Assembly: GCA_037043015.1 (NCBI GenBank)
Contig: CM073326.1
Location: forward strand, 4,933,845-4,997,844
Reading direction: 5' to 3'
Length of the DNA: 64,000 nucleotides
Origin: Bryum argenteum
Lineage: Eukaryota; Streptophyta; Bryopsida; Bryales; Bryaceae
Shown here piece by piece: positions 34,670-48,600 of this stretch. A program made the position numbers and the translations under genes. Below the pieces are notes generated by a model. It was given only the letters and a program-made list of their open reading frames with translations. It did no database searches and had not been told where the DNA came from. Within the stretch, counting starts at the first letter, position 1. Each line of letters starts with the position of its first letter.

Positions 34670-34990
34670 ATGCAGTTGTATTCTGATCCGCATTGTGGAT
34701 GAGCTGCTCCAGTTGCTTCCTGCGAGTGACGTTTCGAGACTCAAATTTACAAATCCAGGGAGAAGAAGGAATTCTGAGAGCACCAATGAAACAAGAAACA
34801 CATTCTAAGCCTCTCTTCGTAAGAACTTGGCAGTATCAAACCTTGTTCTTTGACAAGTGGAGGTGACATGCGGTGTAGGCAAATAAAACATGTCAATTAT
34901 TCAACTATCTCTCTTAAAAACGCCTCAATTTCAGTGAATTCTGGTCGACAGAACATAAAAACATATCAGTTCCACTGGAATCTGGTTGAC
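34670..34990 (-). repeat. Block shared by the 3' flanks of PRX-C and PRX-A
   Basis: Counterpart of 25,930-26,330 (ATGCAGTTGTATTCTGATC, GCGAGTGACGTTTCGAGA, CACATTCTAAGCCTCTCTTC, GTAAGAACTTGGCAGTATCA). It shows that the 3' flank of PRX-C derives from an A-type unit. Confidence 0.6.
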
Positions 34991-35214
34991 AGAACATGAA
35001 TCTGGATGTTCTCATTGGCCTTGGAATGACCAACACGAAGGTTCAACTCAGTACTGCGGCCGGTTACCCTGCTCCGACGTTTCAGATTTTGACAAGGGTG
35101 CATGTTCTCACCTCTCTGTCCTCACGAACTCGGAATAACGGAAGTACAAACTCGGCTATCGATCGGCCATAGCGCTCATCCTCAGATACGTACTTTTGAA
35201 TTGAATAAAAAAAG

Positions 35215-35410
35215 AATTGCACAAGGTGTGCATCTCATTTCCCACAGTTGTCTACAAATATCCCTCAGGAGCCAGAGTTTGTCGGCACTAAGGGCCATGA
35301 CCATTGCGTTGAATCACAATCGCCAATCGTAGAATCATTTGCACCAGTTACCTACAACTACAATCTCCTACCAACATGAACTTGCTGCTATTGATTCATC
35401 ACGTACAGTC
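35215..35410 (+). repeat. Conserved element downstream of PRX-C
   Basis: About 195 bp after the stop. Contains ATATCCCTCAGGAGCCAGAG, CCATTGCGTTGAATCACAAT, CGCCAATCGTAGAATCATTT and CTACCAACATGAACTTGCTG, closest to the element behind PRX-A. Confidence 0.7.
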
Positions 35411-35604
35411 TTCAGTTTTTGTGTGCGGTACTATCAATCATGTATAGACTGACCGAGCAGGTTGAATGTTGTCCGCAGTGAAAGAGCTCCAGATGCCGAC
35501 CAATCGACACATTCCTCGAATATGCATGCATGCTTGAGTTCAGACAGAGTAGCAATCCGCCATTCCGCACTGGATCACTGTTAAGTGAATGAGTGTCATG
35601 GTGG

Positions 35605-36982
<1,378 letters not shown>

Positions 36983-37152
36983 CGTCTCGAACTTGTGAAA
37001 GAATCAATGTTGCTTCTGAGTGTGAATTCGAAGGTACAACCAGTCTCTGCTAAGTCGTAACCAGCTCGTACAATATCGATCAAGTGCACTTCGAGAAGTA
37101 GTGCATGAGCCTTGGAGCGATGTTGGTTGTGTGATGTTGGATTCGGAGGGTC

Positions 37153-37166
37153 TAGCTTTATATGTT
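37153..37166 (-). promoter_or_regulatory. TATA box of PRX-C
   Basis: On the minus strand CATATAAAGCTAGA lies about 175 bp upstream of the start codon, the same sequence as in PRX-E. Confidence 0.7.
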
Positions 37167-37500
37167 GTGGGGTGCGTGACAGCTGCTGTAAGTTGAACGT
37201 CAACGCACCTAGCCTGGCTTGCTCGTAGGAGTGAGAAGTTGCACCCATCGGATTCCCGGCATCTTGCATTGACCTTGGGTGTTTGCTTGGAAGCACATCG
37301 GGAGTGAGCCGATTGGACGCAGATCGATCGGAAGTTGACATTGTGAGCCCAGCTGACGAGCGACGATCCTCATTCGCCAAGTTGCCGGTCAAATGCGTTC
37401 GGTTCTCCGCTTCCAGCCAGGCGGATTGCTACCCTATTCGCTTTTGAAACACGGCGAAATAGCCTGGCCCTATTACCGTCGACCAGTGGTGTAAAGGGAC
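37167..37500 (-). promoter_or_regulatory. Upstream region of PRX-C, B/E type
   Basis: The reverse complement matches upstream of PRX-B and PRX-E (GGTCGACGGTAATAGGGCCA, CGCCGTGTTTCAAAAGCGA, TTGACCGGCAACTTGGC). The match ends near 37,500. Confidence 0.65.
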
Positions 37501-37857
37501 CGTGGAAGATGATGAGTAACATTTTGAGCTGTTCATTAATGTCCTCTTAAAAGTATGGGAAAAGCATCTTTGATATTTATGTCCCTATTGAGAAAGAAAA
37601 TTTTAGTGTTCACAAAAGTTATTGACCCCTAAAGGCATGAGGGGTTTGAAGGAGAACTTAGATGTGTTATAAAATGTGGATTCCATAACTTTTATCATGT
37701 AGGGTAAGGTTCTGATATGGGTACCCCCTCAAAATAGTGTAATTTTTTAAACTAATTTTTTGATAAAATAACAATATTGAATAATTATTCTAACCAGATG
37801 GTATTATAGGTGACATGGCTATAGTTGTATACATGTAGTTAAAAAAGGAAATTTTGG

Positions 37858-37860
<3 letters not shown>

Positions 37861-37902
<42 letters not shown>
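37861..37902. repeat. (AT)n microsatellite
   Basis: 42 bp of perfect AT dinucleotide. Confidence 0.97.
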
Positions 37903-37907
<5 letters not shown>

Positions 37908-38337
37908 GAATTACACATAGGTCACACATAATGAGACGCGTCGTAGTGGTACCCATATCAGAACCACATTCTGAAAATAGTATAAAGACCTTAAACTCTT
38001 AATTAGATCTATATAATCGAGTTGCTTAAAGAATGGTAGATGTGTTTTATAATGAACTAAATAGACTAGAACTTTGAAAAGCATATAAAATGTTCTTTTG
38101 TTTATTAGTTTTTGGATATTGATATATTCGGCTTAAATCACATATTATATCATTATATGATATATGATTATTATATGATCCATTTACCATTCATATGAGA
38201 AATGGAGAGAGTGGACTACAAACTTATGAAGAACCTCATTACTTTTCCAAAATAGTAAGTTTTCTTATGGGAAGAATACCTTGCCATGTTTGTGTTTGAA
38301 GGCTTATTGTGAACAATCTATGAATCCAATTGAGGTT

Positions 38338-38604
38338 ATCCCCAATTCCGTTAAAATGGCATTATGCCACTAAAATGGCACACCTCAGTTTTCTGAACTG
38401 CAGTTCAAAAAACATGTGATATAACAGAATTTTAAGGTGATATTATGGAAAATGAGTGACAATGTATATAAAGGAGTGATATTATCAAAAAAATTGTGAT
38501 ATTACAGAATACACCAATACACCATTCAATGTGAGCGCATATGTAAGATTTGGTGTGACAAAATGGCACATGGCATCTAGTGCCATTTTAACAGAATTGA
38601 GGTT
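38338..38604. mobile_element. MITE with long terminal inverted repeats, copy 2
   Basis: Same family as 6520-6776: left ATCCCCAATTCCGTTAAAAT, right (inward) AACCTCAATTCTGTTAAAAT, and shared interior GTGATATAACAGAATTTTAA. Flanked by the 4-bp direct repeat GGTT (38334-38337 and 38605-38608). 267 bp, non-coding. Confidence 0.8.
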
Positions 38605-38755
38605 GGTTCTAGAAATTGAATATAGTTCCTAACTGACGAGACTTCTTGAAAGTATAAAAGTATTTCACAAAAATCTTTTCTATCTGAGTACACCACCTCA
38701 AAACTCGGAATCACCATAAATGGTTGATTGGGCTCTTAGGGCCTTAGGGGTTAAT

Positions 38756-40070
38756 CCAAATACATGAATATTCTGAGTTTCAACTCTCCCAATTTATACG
38801 TCTTGTTGTAATTTGACTTGAAATAAATTTAAGTTGTTTCAACCTGTTAAAAAAGCACTACCTCGTTAAAATTTGTATGCTTGGGTGAACACACACTAAG
38901 GTGAGTGCAGTTGCGGCCAGCCGGCCAGCTCATTGTACTAAACGGTGTACCAAAAGTCAATGGGTTCAATTTTAGGGCCAAAATGTTGTTGTACTTCGAG
39001 TACAAGTTTTTTAGTGCATCAAATAATTCAAAGAGAATAAATGGAATCCAATTCAAGTTGTTGGAATGCACCAACAAAAATAGTACTTCAAGATTTAAAT
39101 CTCCTCTAAACCCTCTCTTCAAGTTGGCTGCCCTTCCAAAAATGAATTTGAAACGTACTAAGTGATCCACCTTAGCGTGCTTTTGTTCGCCTAAACTCTG
39201 TGCGCACTTGTCTAAAATCTTTGTGACAGTACGGAATTCAAAGGTGATATTGATACATATTATGAATGATATCGTATAAGTTTGAGTGACCATAGAAAAT
39301 GTTTAATATTACAAAGGACACCATTGTGTAGGCATACAAATGCAAGTTTTACTATGATAAAATGACACTTGGAATAACACCATTTCAATGCCAGAATTGT
39401 TGATGTGGTTAGAAGAAAATTTCCAAATGAACAAACAAATGCAAAATCATGAGTGAACTTGGAGTTCTTTATTTGTCCCAAAGTAATTTTAGGCTTGGTA
39501 GTTTAAGATTGCCAATTTGAAACAAGATGATAATTCACAGGATAGTAGTGGCATTATAGATTATGGTAGTGATATTGCACCAACACACAAATACGACACG
39601 AATAAGACATCATCGACATGAGGTACATGCAGAAAAGGTTAGATCTTTCTAAATGCAAGAATCTTGGGTGCTGGTCTTTAATCATGGTTGCCATATTGTA
39701 TAAATCACTATTCATTTCAAGTCCCACATGACGAGTTACTATTCATCACAAGTACTTGTCCAGTATGGCAACCGTGCCTTTAAAGTGATGCTCCTTCAGG
39801 TGGTTTCACCATAGTGATAATGAAGAGAGGAAGTGAAATCATGAAAAGTCACCATTATACAAGCTTGCATGCAAAAGCACATTTTGTTCAGTCTGGCAAC
39901 ATGACTCGTCGTGTACCACCACTTCAACAGATTCGTTCGTTGACATCGCGTTTTTCTCATACCACCATCCTCCGCCCGGTACGCTTCTTATCTTATTCTT
40001 TGGATGAGAAGCTCTCGTGTTGTGTTTGCGAAATTGAAAACATCCAGAGTACGTCGCATTGACGTAATTG
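38756..40070. other. Gene-free AT-rich region with a diverged MITE-like stretch
   Basis: At about 39,220-39,400 the words AAGGTGATATTGATA, AATATTACAAAGGACACCAT, TGATAAAATGACACTTGG and AACACCATTTCAATG echo the MITE at 38,338 but without clear ends. An ORF on the minus strand (38847-39293) has no recognisable motif and biased AT composition, so it is not called a gene. Confidence 0.45.
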
Positions 40071-40370
40071 CACGGGTCAACAGCCTCCTCTCCTCGCTAC
40101 TCCGCTCCCTAGCTCGTAGCTCGATCCCCTGAATGGTGAGCGCCATTCACTCAATCCATGTGTAGAGCTGGTATTGGTCCGGAATTCGATCCTGAAGGGA
40201 CTACGATGGCGTATTACGAGAAAAGGTGGCGCAGTCGGTCGAGGAAATGCATAATACACTGATCTGGACCTAAGCCTGTACCTGATACGGAGATTCCAGT
40301 CGTTAGCCAAATTTGTCAACGCGCCCATGTCGGGGAACCTTAAAAGTCAACTTCGTAGATGCAGTGGTAG
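40070..40370 (+). promoter_or_regulatory. Upstream region of PRX-D, shared with PRX-A
   Basis: CGGGTCAACAGCCTCCTCTC and CTCGTAGCTCGAT match the region upstream of PRX-A. GTCAAC cores of W-box type occur at 40,075, 40,315 and 40,346. Confidence 0.5.
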
Positions 40371-40380
40371 TATATAAACG
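40369..40380 (+). promoter_or_regulatory. TATA box of PRX-D
   Basis: AGTATATAAACG lies about 140 bp upstream of the start codon. Confidence 0.7.
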
Positions 40381-40516
40381 AGTCATCCGATCGGCAATAT
40401 CATCACCACTCAGCTGAACTTTGCATCCGAGTTCAAGCATTGTATGTGATTCAGCTGCTCGGTCACGCTTTCGAAGAAGAAAACGATCGTACGACTTCAT
40501 CCACAAACTCGTGAAG

Positions 40517-41966
<1,450 letters not shown>

Positions 41967-42159
41967 CCACCATGACACCCGCAGACATCCAACACTCCAG
42001 TGGCCGATCGTCGAACTGAGACATGGATTATAGTAATTGGTTGGTCGGTGGGATATGACTATATAACGGGCGGAATGATCGAATGGATGCTTTGCAGCCA
42101 CATGATTTAGAGTACCTCATGGAAATCAATTCTGATATGGAAGATTGAAGACCGTGCGT

Positions 42160-42345
42160 GATGGTTTGGTAGCATCAGGTACATGTTACGAGATTAGTCA
42201 CGTAGTAGGAGAGTGTAATTGTAGGGAGTGGAAATTGTTCATTGATTGGCGGTTGTGACTCAACACACTGGCCACTGCTCTCAGAACTGGGAGGTTCTGT
42301 TTTCTGACCTCGGGTTAGATATGTCAAAAGTAAAAATGTACACAT
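42160..42345 (-). repeat. Conserved element downstream of PRX-D
   Basis: About 195 bp after the stop. On the minus strand it gives GCCAGTGTGTTGAGTCACAA, CCGCCAATCAATGAACAATT and CTCCTACTACGTGACTAAT. It is the most diverged of the five gene-linked copies. Confidence 0.6.
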
Positions 42346-42388
42346 TGTACCATGCTAATTGATACAGTTGATTGATGTATGGGTATCC

Positions 42389-42560
42389 AGAGGAAGACGA
42401 AAAACTCCAATGCCTTTAGAGGCGAGTGTGAATAGAGTGTTGTTCGACCTCTCCTTGGATGTATGTGCCGAGTCATCACACCAATGGTGTAAGTACTAAC
42501 CCCTCTCAGGGTGAACATTATACTTGTTCCTTACTAACTACGAGAGTCTCAAACCTTGAC
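42389..42560 (-). mobile_element. SINE fragment
   Basis: Resembles the 3' half of the SINE at 25,459 (AAAACTCCAATGCCTTTAGA, ACCCCTCTCAGGGTGAACAT, CTTACTAACTACGAGAGT) with considerable divergence. No tRNA-like head, no target duplication. Confidence 0.45.
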
Positions 42561-42589
42561 GACTTGACCCAGTGGAGCATATTTTGAAT

Positions 42590-42870
42590 TTTAGGCATAG
42601 ATTTGAGTGCAAGTGGTCTAGTTTTGGACTATTCTCGCTCTCTAAAAATTTTGGTACTTTTCACCATTGGAAGGCTAAGTCTATTTGAGCCAAGATATTT
42701 TTTTTGATGAATTTCTTTGGTACAAGAGTGTCTTTGAGATGAAGATTAACAACTTCCTTGTTGGTGACTTTCTGATTCCAAATGTGATGTTTGTAGTCTT
42801 TGGTCTTTAAAGTGAAAATTCTAGTATTTTGTAGCATGTTTTATGCACTAAAAATCTAAAATGTATTTGT
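42590..42870 (+). repeat. Dispersed repeat related to 3,330-3,560
   Basis: AGATTTGAGTGCAAGTGGTC, TTTCACCATTGGAAGGCTAA and AGATGAAGATTAACAACTTC resemble 3,330-3,560 and, inverted, 1,640-1,790. Non-coding. Confidence 0.5.
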
Positions 42871-42959
42871 AGCATATTTTCTGTACTAAGTTTCAACATT
42901 TTCCAACTTAACATTGGTAAAGAGAAAAAACCATTTTGATGACCTATGTCTGATATATT

Positions 42960-43079
42960 TTTCATAGGTTTGAGATGAAAACGTTGTTGGAGCAAGTACC
43001 AAGTTGTTGCTTGACTTGTGCAACATTCTTATAAGATAATGCAAAAAAAACGTTGTAAACCTCCTCCCTTAAAGTAGTG
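42960..43079 (-). mobile_element. CACTA-type right end
   Basis: Read inward on the minus strand: CACTACTTTAAGGGAGGAGG, TTTACAACGTTTTTTTTGC, then GTTGCACAAGTCAAGCAACA. The same family as the end at 47,889. The end base is 43,079. I could not find a matching 3-bp target duplication with the left-type end at 29,649. Confidence 0.6.
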
Positions 43080-44445
43080 TTTACACAGAAATAGCCAAAT
43101 TATAGGTGAAAATTGTCATAATTTTAGTATATCTTCATAGTTATTCAGAAATTATAAACCATCACTCATTCTAATACAATCTTCAATATACAAATAAAAA
43201 ACATACATATTGTTTAAAAGTTAAAACCAATTGCCTGGAGGAAAATTGAAAGAACAATATCATATCTCCTAAGCACTAGTTATGTTTCACCTAGATGATT
43301 CTTTTTGAAGGGAAAGGTGTCACATGGCTTGCAAGAAATCCAAGTGTGAAATTCTCAATATCTTGTGAAAATTGAGTTTTACGTTTACAAATTGTGACTC
43401 ATTTATACATGTGATGACTGATGTTTGCTAAATGTGATAAATGCACATGTAATACATGATACACCCTCACTAGATGTAATGTGTATACATGTAGCTTTAA
43501 GTAGTTTGGAGTAACTTAGACAACACAACACCTATTAATAGAAGTTAAAGACTTAAAGTCCACATAAACCCTTTCCTCCTACTATGAGGATGCATTCTTT
43601 TACAAATGCCATTCATATTTCATTGTTAACCACTTTAAGTAGATTACTTGGCATAACACGAAAACAAAACATTTCCAAACATACTATTGACATAGAAGTT
43701 GAGAGTTATAGGTAAAACAAGATTAAATTATGAAGATGAAATAGCGAAAATGATACGTGTAAAGGTGATAGAACAGAACAAATTCTTATTATGAATACCA
43801 AGACCAATGGAAGTTGAGGTAATTACAAGAACTGAGCCATTGATGACCTAAAATATGTGTTTGAAGGAACATGATTGAGTAGATAATGAAATTGCAAAGA
43901 CTGAATAAAAGGAATGGATGGAGTTTATGCATAAAATAGCTCTAGAGATCATATGGTGGTAAAGCCATCTTGGTTGTGAAGCTCTATAGGAAGCACATCT
44001 CCATTCCAATCGTTTATGGCGCTGGGACTCCTCACTAGGAGTAGTGAAATCATATAAAGTGTTAATTTGTCCTAGCCATTCTAGCTTTGTGTTCTCTTCA
44101 ACATACTTTTGTCCAAGTCGTTGATTCATATTATTTCCTTCCAAAATTTTGTCACTTGTAAGTTGTAACCTTGCTTTAGCCTAAACATTGTTTAATGTTA
44201 AAAAAGATTGAACAAACTTTTACTCGCCTTCTATTTAGCTTGAAGTATGATTCATCCACCCTAACCTCTTTGCTTTTTTTAAAACAACATTGTTCCATGT
44301 GCCATTTTGGTAAAACAGATCTGCTAATTTGGTCCATGTGCCATAATATAAGAATGCACAATTCTACCTAAAAAACATGTTTCCCTAATATCACATATGC
44401 TCTCCGTATTTTAACATAATACATTTCTTTGTAATACAACCACAA
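43080..44445. other. Gene-free AT-rich region
   Basis: No recognisable feature. A minus-strand ORF (43848-44144) is uncharacterised and not supported by any motif. Confidence 0.4.
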
Positions 44446-45080
44446 AATCCATAATATCACATGTTTCTGAAATTCGAATGGAACCTGACAAAGAAAGACT
44501 TGATAGGTAGACTAAACAAATTGATTAGTTTTTGATTTTCAGATTAAAACTCCCTAAATTGAAATTTGAATAATAATTTCAGAAAAGATCATGTGAGGTC
44601 ATCTATGACCACTTGACTTCGAAGGGTTAATGAATTCAACAAACAGTATCCAACAGTGCAATGTACATAATTAGAAAGTTGAAAAATTGTGACTACCACG
44701 TTTACGGCTACTATACACTACCGGTCAACGGTTATAGGGCCAGCCTGTATCGCCGTGTTTCAAAAGCGAGTGAGGCAGCTACCCAACCAGCTGGAAGCGC
44801 AAAACCGAACGCTTTTCACCCGCAACTTGGCTAGTCATGCAATTCACGGATCGTGCCTGGGCTCACAATGTCAACCTTCGATCGATCGAGACTGCGTCTG
44901 CTCCGCTCACTCCCGATGCCAAGATCGGTCCAAGGTCAATGCGAGATGCCGGGGTTCCGATGGGTGCAATTTCTCACTCCTGCGAGCAAGCCAGGTGCGT
45001 TGACGTTCAACTTACAGCAGCTGTCATGCACCTCGCAACATATAAAGCTAGACCCTCTGAATCCAACATCACACAACCAT
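44446..45080 (+). repeat. Upstream region of PRX-E, duplicated from PRX-B type
   Basis: Counterpart of 30,530-31,160. The last 250 bp before the TATA box are nearly identical (CTACCGGTCAACGGTTATAG, GGGCCAGCCTGTATCGCCGT), with divergence growing further upstream. Confidence 0.8.
45037..45050 (+). promoter_or_regulatory. TATA box of PRX-E
   Basis: AACATATAAAGCTA lies about 165 bp upstream of the start codon. Confidence 0.7.
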
Positions 45081-45206
45081 TATCGCTCCAAGGCTCATAC
45101 ATGTGCTACTTCTCCAAGCTACTGCACTTGATCGCTATTATACTGGAAGTCACTTGAAGCTCTTACTTTACACAGCAGCATTGAGTTTCTCCACGAGTTC
45201 GTGAAA

Positions 45207-46632
45207 ATGGGACATTCGGTATCATGGAGGAGCAGCTCGCTCGTGTCACTTTGGCTGGTCATCATGGTGTGCAGCAACACTGGATCAGTGTATGGGCAGC
45301 TGTCGACCAACTTCTACAAGAGCAGCTGCCCCAACGCAGAGAATGTCATCACCTCTGCTGTCAACTCCGCCTTGAATCGCCGTGCCGCTGCGGCTGCTGG
45401 AGTTCTCCGCATTCACTTCCACGACTGTTTCGTTCGTGTACGTCCCTTCCCCATTCAATGCATGAACCGAATTGTGACGGGCAATTGTGTTGATCAATGA
45501 CTGAAAGCAAATAAGCAATGTACCATGGGTGTTAAGAATCATTTTATGAGCTGAAAGATACTTGTCGTCGTAAACAACCCAGGGCCGATGAAATGCGTGT
45601 AAATGTGTAACTGATGTATGCAGAAACTGTGTGGATGTGCAGGGATGTGACGCATCCGTGCTGATCGATTCTCCATCCGAGAGAGACGCTCGGCCAAACC
45701 TCAGCCTTCAGGGCTTCGATGTCATCGATGCCGCCAAATCTGCCGTTGAGAAGCAGTGCCCTGGCATCGTCTCTTGCGCTGACATCACCGCCATGGCTTC
45801 CCAACTCAGCGTCAAAAAGGTCCGCACAAAGTGCATAACTCCATCTCACATTTGAGTCATGTACAGCACTACCGTCGAGATATATAAAATACACGAAGCC
45901 AAATTTTGCTGAAATAATAATGCTTCATGCAATTGATTTGATCTAAACAATGACCTGCTGAATAAAACTTCTTGCAGCCGTATTTCCTCTTGACCTGTTT
46001 AAATTGCGACAAGAGATACTGATGCTGCTTACAACTAAATTCTGATATGTCTGAATGTTTGTGATCTGGTGGTTCAGCTGTCCGGCGGAAGGATCACGTG
46101 GAAGGTGCCATTGGGGCGGAGGGACGGCCTGGTGTCCTCGGCAGCGGAGGTGACGGGCAAGCTCCCTGCGCCGACGGCAAACGTGGCCACGCTCAAGTCG
46201 ATCTTTGGGGGCGTGGGGCTGACCACAGACGACATGGTGGTGCTGTCGGGAGCGCACAGCGTGGGCGTCGCGGGCTGCGGGGCCATCCAGAACCGCCTCA
46301 CCACGCCTCCCGACGACACCCTTGACCCCTCGTATGCCGCAGTGCTGAAGAAGCAATGCCCCGCGGGAAGCAGCGCCAACGTGAACCTAGACCTGACCAC
46401 GCCGTCACGCCTGGACGAGAGGTACTACACCAACCTGCAATCCCGCAAGGGGCTGCTGACGTCGGACCAGGTATTGCAGGAGGATGCCGAGACGCGGCCG
46501 CTAGTGGCCCAGCTGACGAGCGCCAACACATTCAACCGCAAGTTCGCGGCCGCCATGATCAAGATGGGCAACATCGGCGTGCTGACGGGCAGCCAAGGCG
46601 AGATCCGCACCAACTGCCGCCGCTTCAACTAG
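45207..46632 (+). CDS. Class III peroxidase PRX-E
   Basis: Exons 45207-45437, 45643-45819 and 46078-46632; introns of 205 and 258 bp, both phase 0; 320 residues. The start [11 protein letters not shown] gives a 30-residue signal and Gln31 as mature end. Distal HFHDCF, proximal [10 protein letters not shown] and all eight cysteines are kept. Exon 3 differs from PRX-B by [27 protein letters not shown] and LQSRKGL. 3' sequence after the stop (AACACACATATACATTCAA) matches PRX-B. It is the last gene of the cluster and has the same orientation as PRX-D. Confidence 0.96.
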
Positions 46633-46754
46633 CGACCAACACACATATACATTCAATTCCGGTCGGATGACACCTAGAGCTCATCCATTGGAGACAACAT
46701 CCAACCTGCTCGATCGAGTATATGAATTATAGGACTATACCCAGAGAATATTGA

Positions 46755-46945
46755 AGAGTGTACATGATGGATGAATAGCATCATGCACATCATGTTCTAG
46801 GTGATTCTGTTGTAGGTAGTGCAAATGATTCTTTGAATGGCCATTGTGATTCAACACAATGGCCGTGGCCTCTATGGTGTCAAAATCTCCATTGTGAAGG
46901 ATATGTGTACATTGAAAATGAATTGCACACATTGTGCAATTTTTT
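46755..46945 (-). repeat. Conserved element downstream of PRX-E
   Basis: About 120 bp after the stop. On the minus strand: GCCATTGTGTTGAATCACAA, TGGCCATTCAAAGAATCATT, TGCACTACCTACAACAGAAT. Outer part TTGCACAATGTGTGCAATTC as behind PRX-B. Confidence 0.7.
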
Positions 46946-47402
46946 TAATTCAATTCAAGTGCGTTTGTGAGTAGTTGTGCCAATCAACACTCACAGACTA
47001 GAATTAAGGTGCATCCATTAATATAAAAACATGTTCTTTTGACTAGAAAATGTAGTTATGTTGTGCAAAATGACTAAATCTATATGATTAAGAATTTGAA
47101 TTTTGGTAGTCATTTGAAGTACATGTTTTCTATGAAAAGGTACGGCTGACGGTCATGGGCTAGTTGGAATGTAGGATTGCTGTGAAGTATGAGTTTGTGA
47201 TTCTTATTTTTTAGTATTTTCTCGTATCAAGTCTAATAGGTTCTCTAGTTTTTTCTTATCTCTTATAGTTTCTTTATCGAAACAATTTTCCATTAGTGGA
47301 AACGTGATTTTACATTTGGTGATGGAGTGATCAGAAATGACTGGTATTAAGGTTTTCAATGGTGAAAACTTTAACGACTAGAAGAGCTCCATGGATATAT
47401 TA
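46946..47402. other. Gene-free AT-rich spacer
   Basis: Nothing is recognised. Confidence 0.4.
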
Positions 47403-47551
47403 TTCTATAAGAAGGTCCATGAGCCACATAGGTGCTTAGCCGTGTCTGAGCACCATGCCAACATGGGGAGTAGAACCTAAGACCACATTAGACCTCCTCC
47501 CTAGGAGACATGAGTCCTAAGCACCAAGGCAAGGCTTGTGGTGCCTTGGGT
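47403..47551 (-). mobile_element. SINE fragment with tRNA-like head
   Basis: On the minus strand: AAGGCACCACAAGCCTTGCC, TTGGTGCTTAGGACTCATG, GGGAGGAGGTC, TTAGGTTCTACTCCCCATG, i.e. the tRNA-like head of the family at 25,459 with the box B region kept. The body is missing. Confidence 0.65.
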
Positions 47552-47888
47552 ATATAAGCTTAATGTAACAGTTTTGGGTAAATTTACACTAAACAAGTAC
47601 ATATTACACTAAACAAGTACATAATCGTAGTTACAGGGCATAATTTCAGGGGTGTGTGGTTTTGTATCGAATGTCAATTAAAGCATAGGACTTTGTAAGG
47701 GTTTAGGGTAGTGGTCATAATTTAAATATGACACAATATTTACCTATGTTGAAAGTTTTCAATATTAGATTGTGCTTTAAGTGAACATAAAGAGTAAATT
47801 TATATACCAACATATACTTGTCAGAGTTTTGAAGTTTACAAAAATATACTTTTTTGGACAAGAGATATTTTACAATCTTAACCCATCT
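47552..47888. other. Gene-free spacer
   Basis: AT-rich; a short direct repeat (ACTAAACAAGTACATA twice near 47,590-47,622). Nothing else is recognised. Confidence 0.4.
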
Positions 47889-48185
47889 CACTACTAGAAT
47901 AAGGGGGGGTTTGCAACACCCAAAACGTTGCATTTTACTCTAGGAAGCCTCTTCACTAAACACATGAGACGTTGCAATTTTGCAACACCATGGACGTTGC
48001 TCAAGTCAAGCAACATTTTTGAACTTGCTTGAGCAACGTTTTTTATGTCTTGGGGAACATATAAGCAACGTTTGTTTAGAGTGTAGGGAACACACAAGCA
48101 ATGTTTTTTTGAGGTTTTGGGAACACAAAAGCAACGTTTTTTTGAGGTTTTGGGAACACATATGCAACGTTCTGTTCTAGGTTTG
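47889..48185 (+). repeat. Terminal and subterminal repeats of the CACTA element
   Basis: GCAACGTT or its complement AACGTTGC and close variants occur at about 47,928, 47,971, 47,993, 48,031, 48,064, 48,093, 48,131 and 48,173. Such arrays are transposase binding sites in other CACTA elements. GTTTTGGGAACACA recurs at 48,115 and 48,147. Confidence 0.8.
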
Positions 48186-48600
48186 TATCCAATGCTTGAA
48201 TGGTAGTAAAAAAAAATTATGACTCGGCTTCTTTGAAGATAGAAAAAGTAAAAAACCTCAAATTATAGAGATAAAATATACCCATTTTATTGAAAGAGGA
48301 AAGAATTCACAATAAGTGTCTCCTTGAGAATATCAATAACTAAGAAAAGTCTCTGGCTGCTGTGACTAAGGGAACGTCGTCCTGGCCACTGTGACTCTGA
48401 TAAATATCATGCTCTTGAACATGTCTGCAAGAGTTTAACCCACACGTATCAGCACATATCAGAAAGCACAGTACTAAAATGAGGTCAGAGTTTAACTTGC
48501 AAATCCCACTAGGTTTTTAAAACAGGGACTTCATCACAATGAAAGCACTTCAACAAAGTGGAGTCTGTGATTGACAATATGCTGGCAACCAAAACATTTT
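48186..48600. other. CACTA interior without recognised feature
   Basis: AT-rich, then mixed composition. Nothing is recognised. Confidence 0.35.

Larger units (their letters stand above)
37622..38755. mobile_element. Candidate non-autonomous piggyBac-like element
   Basis: Left TTGACCCCTAAAGGCATGAG and right (inward) TTAACCCCTAAGGCCCTAAG resemble the piggyBac ends TTAACCCCTAAAGGCCCA. Span 1,134 bp with no transposase. It contains a (TA)n tract and a separate MITE (38338-38604). The two ends agree only over the first 7-11 bp, so they may belong to different elements. Confidence 0.35.

Noticed and set aside
38847-39293. 148-codon minus-strand ORF
   Set aside because: AT-driven composition, no motif, overlaps a similar-length ORF on the other strand.
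43848-44144. 98-codon minus-strand ORF
   Set aside because: No domain recognised and no supporting promoter or splice context; could be an old transposon remnant but cannot be supported.
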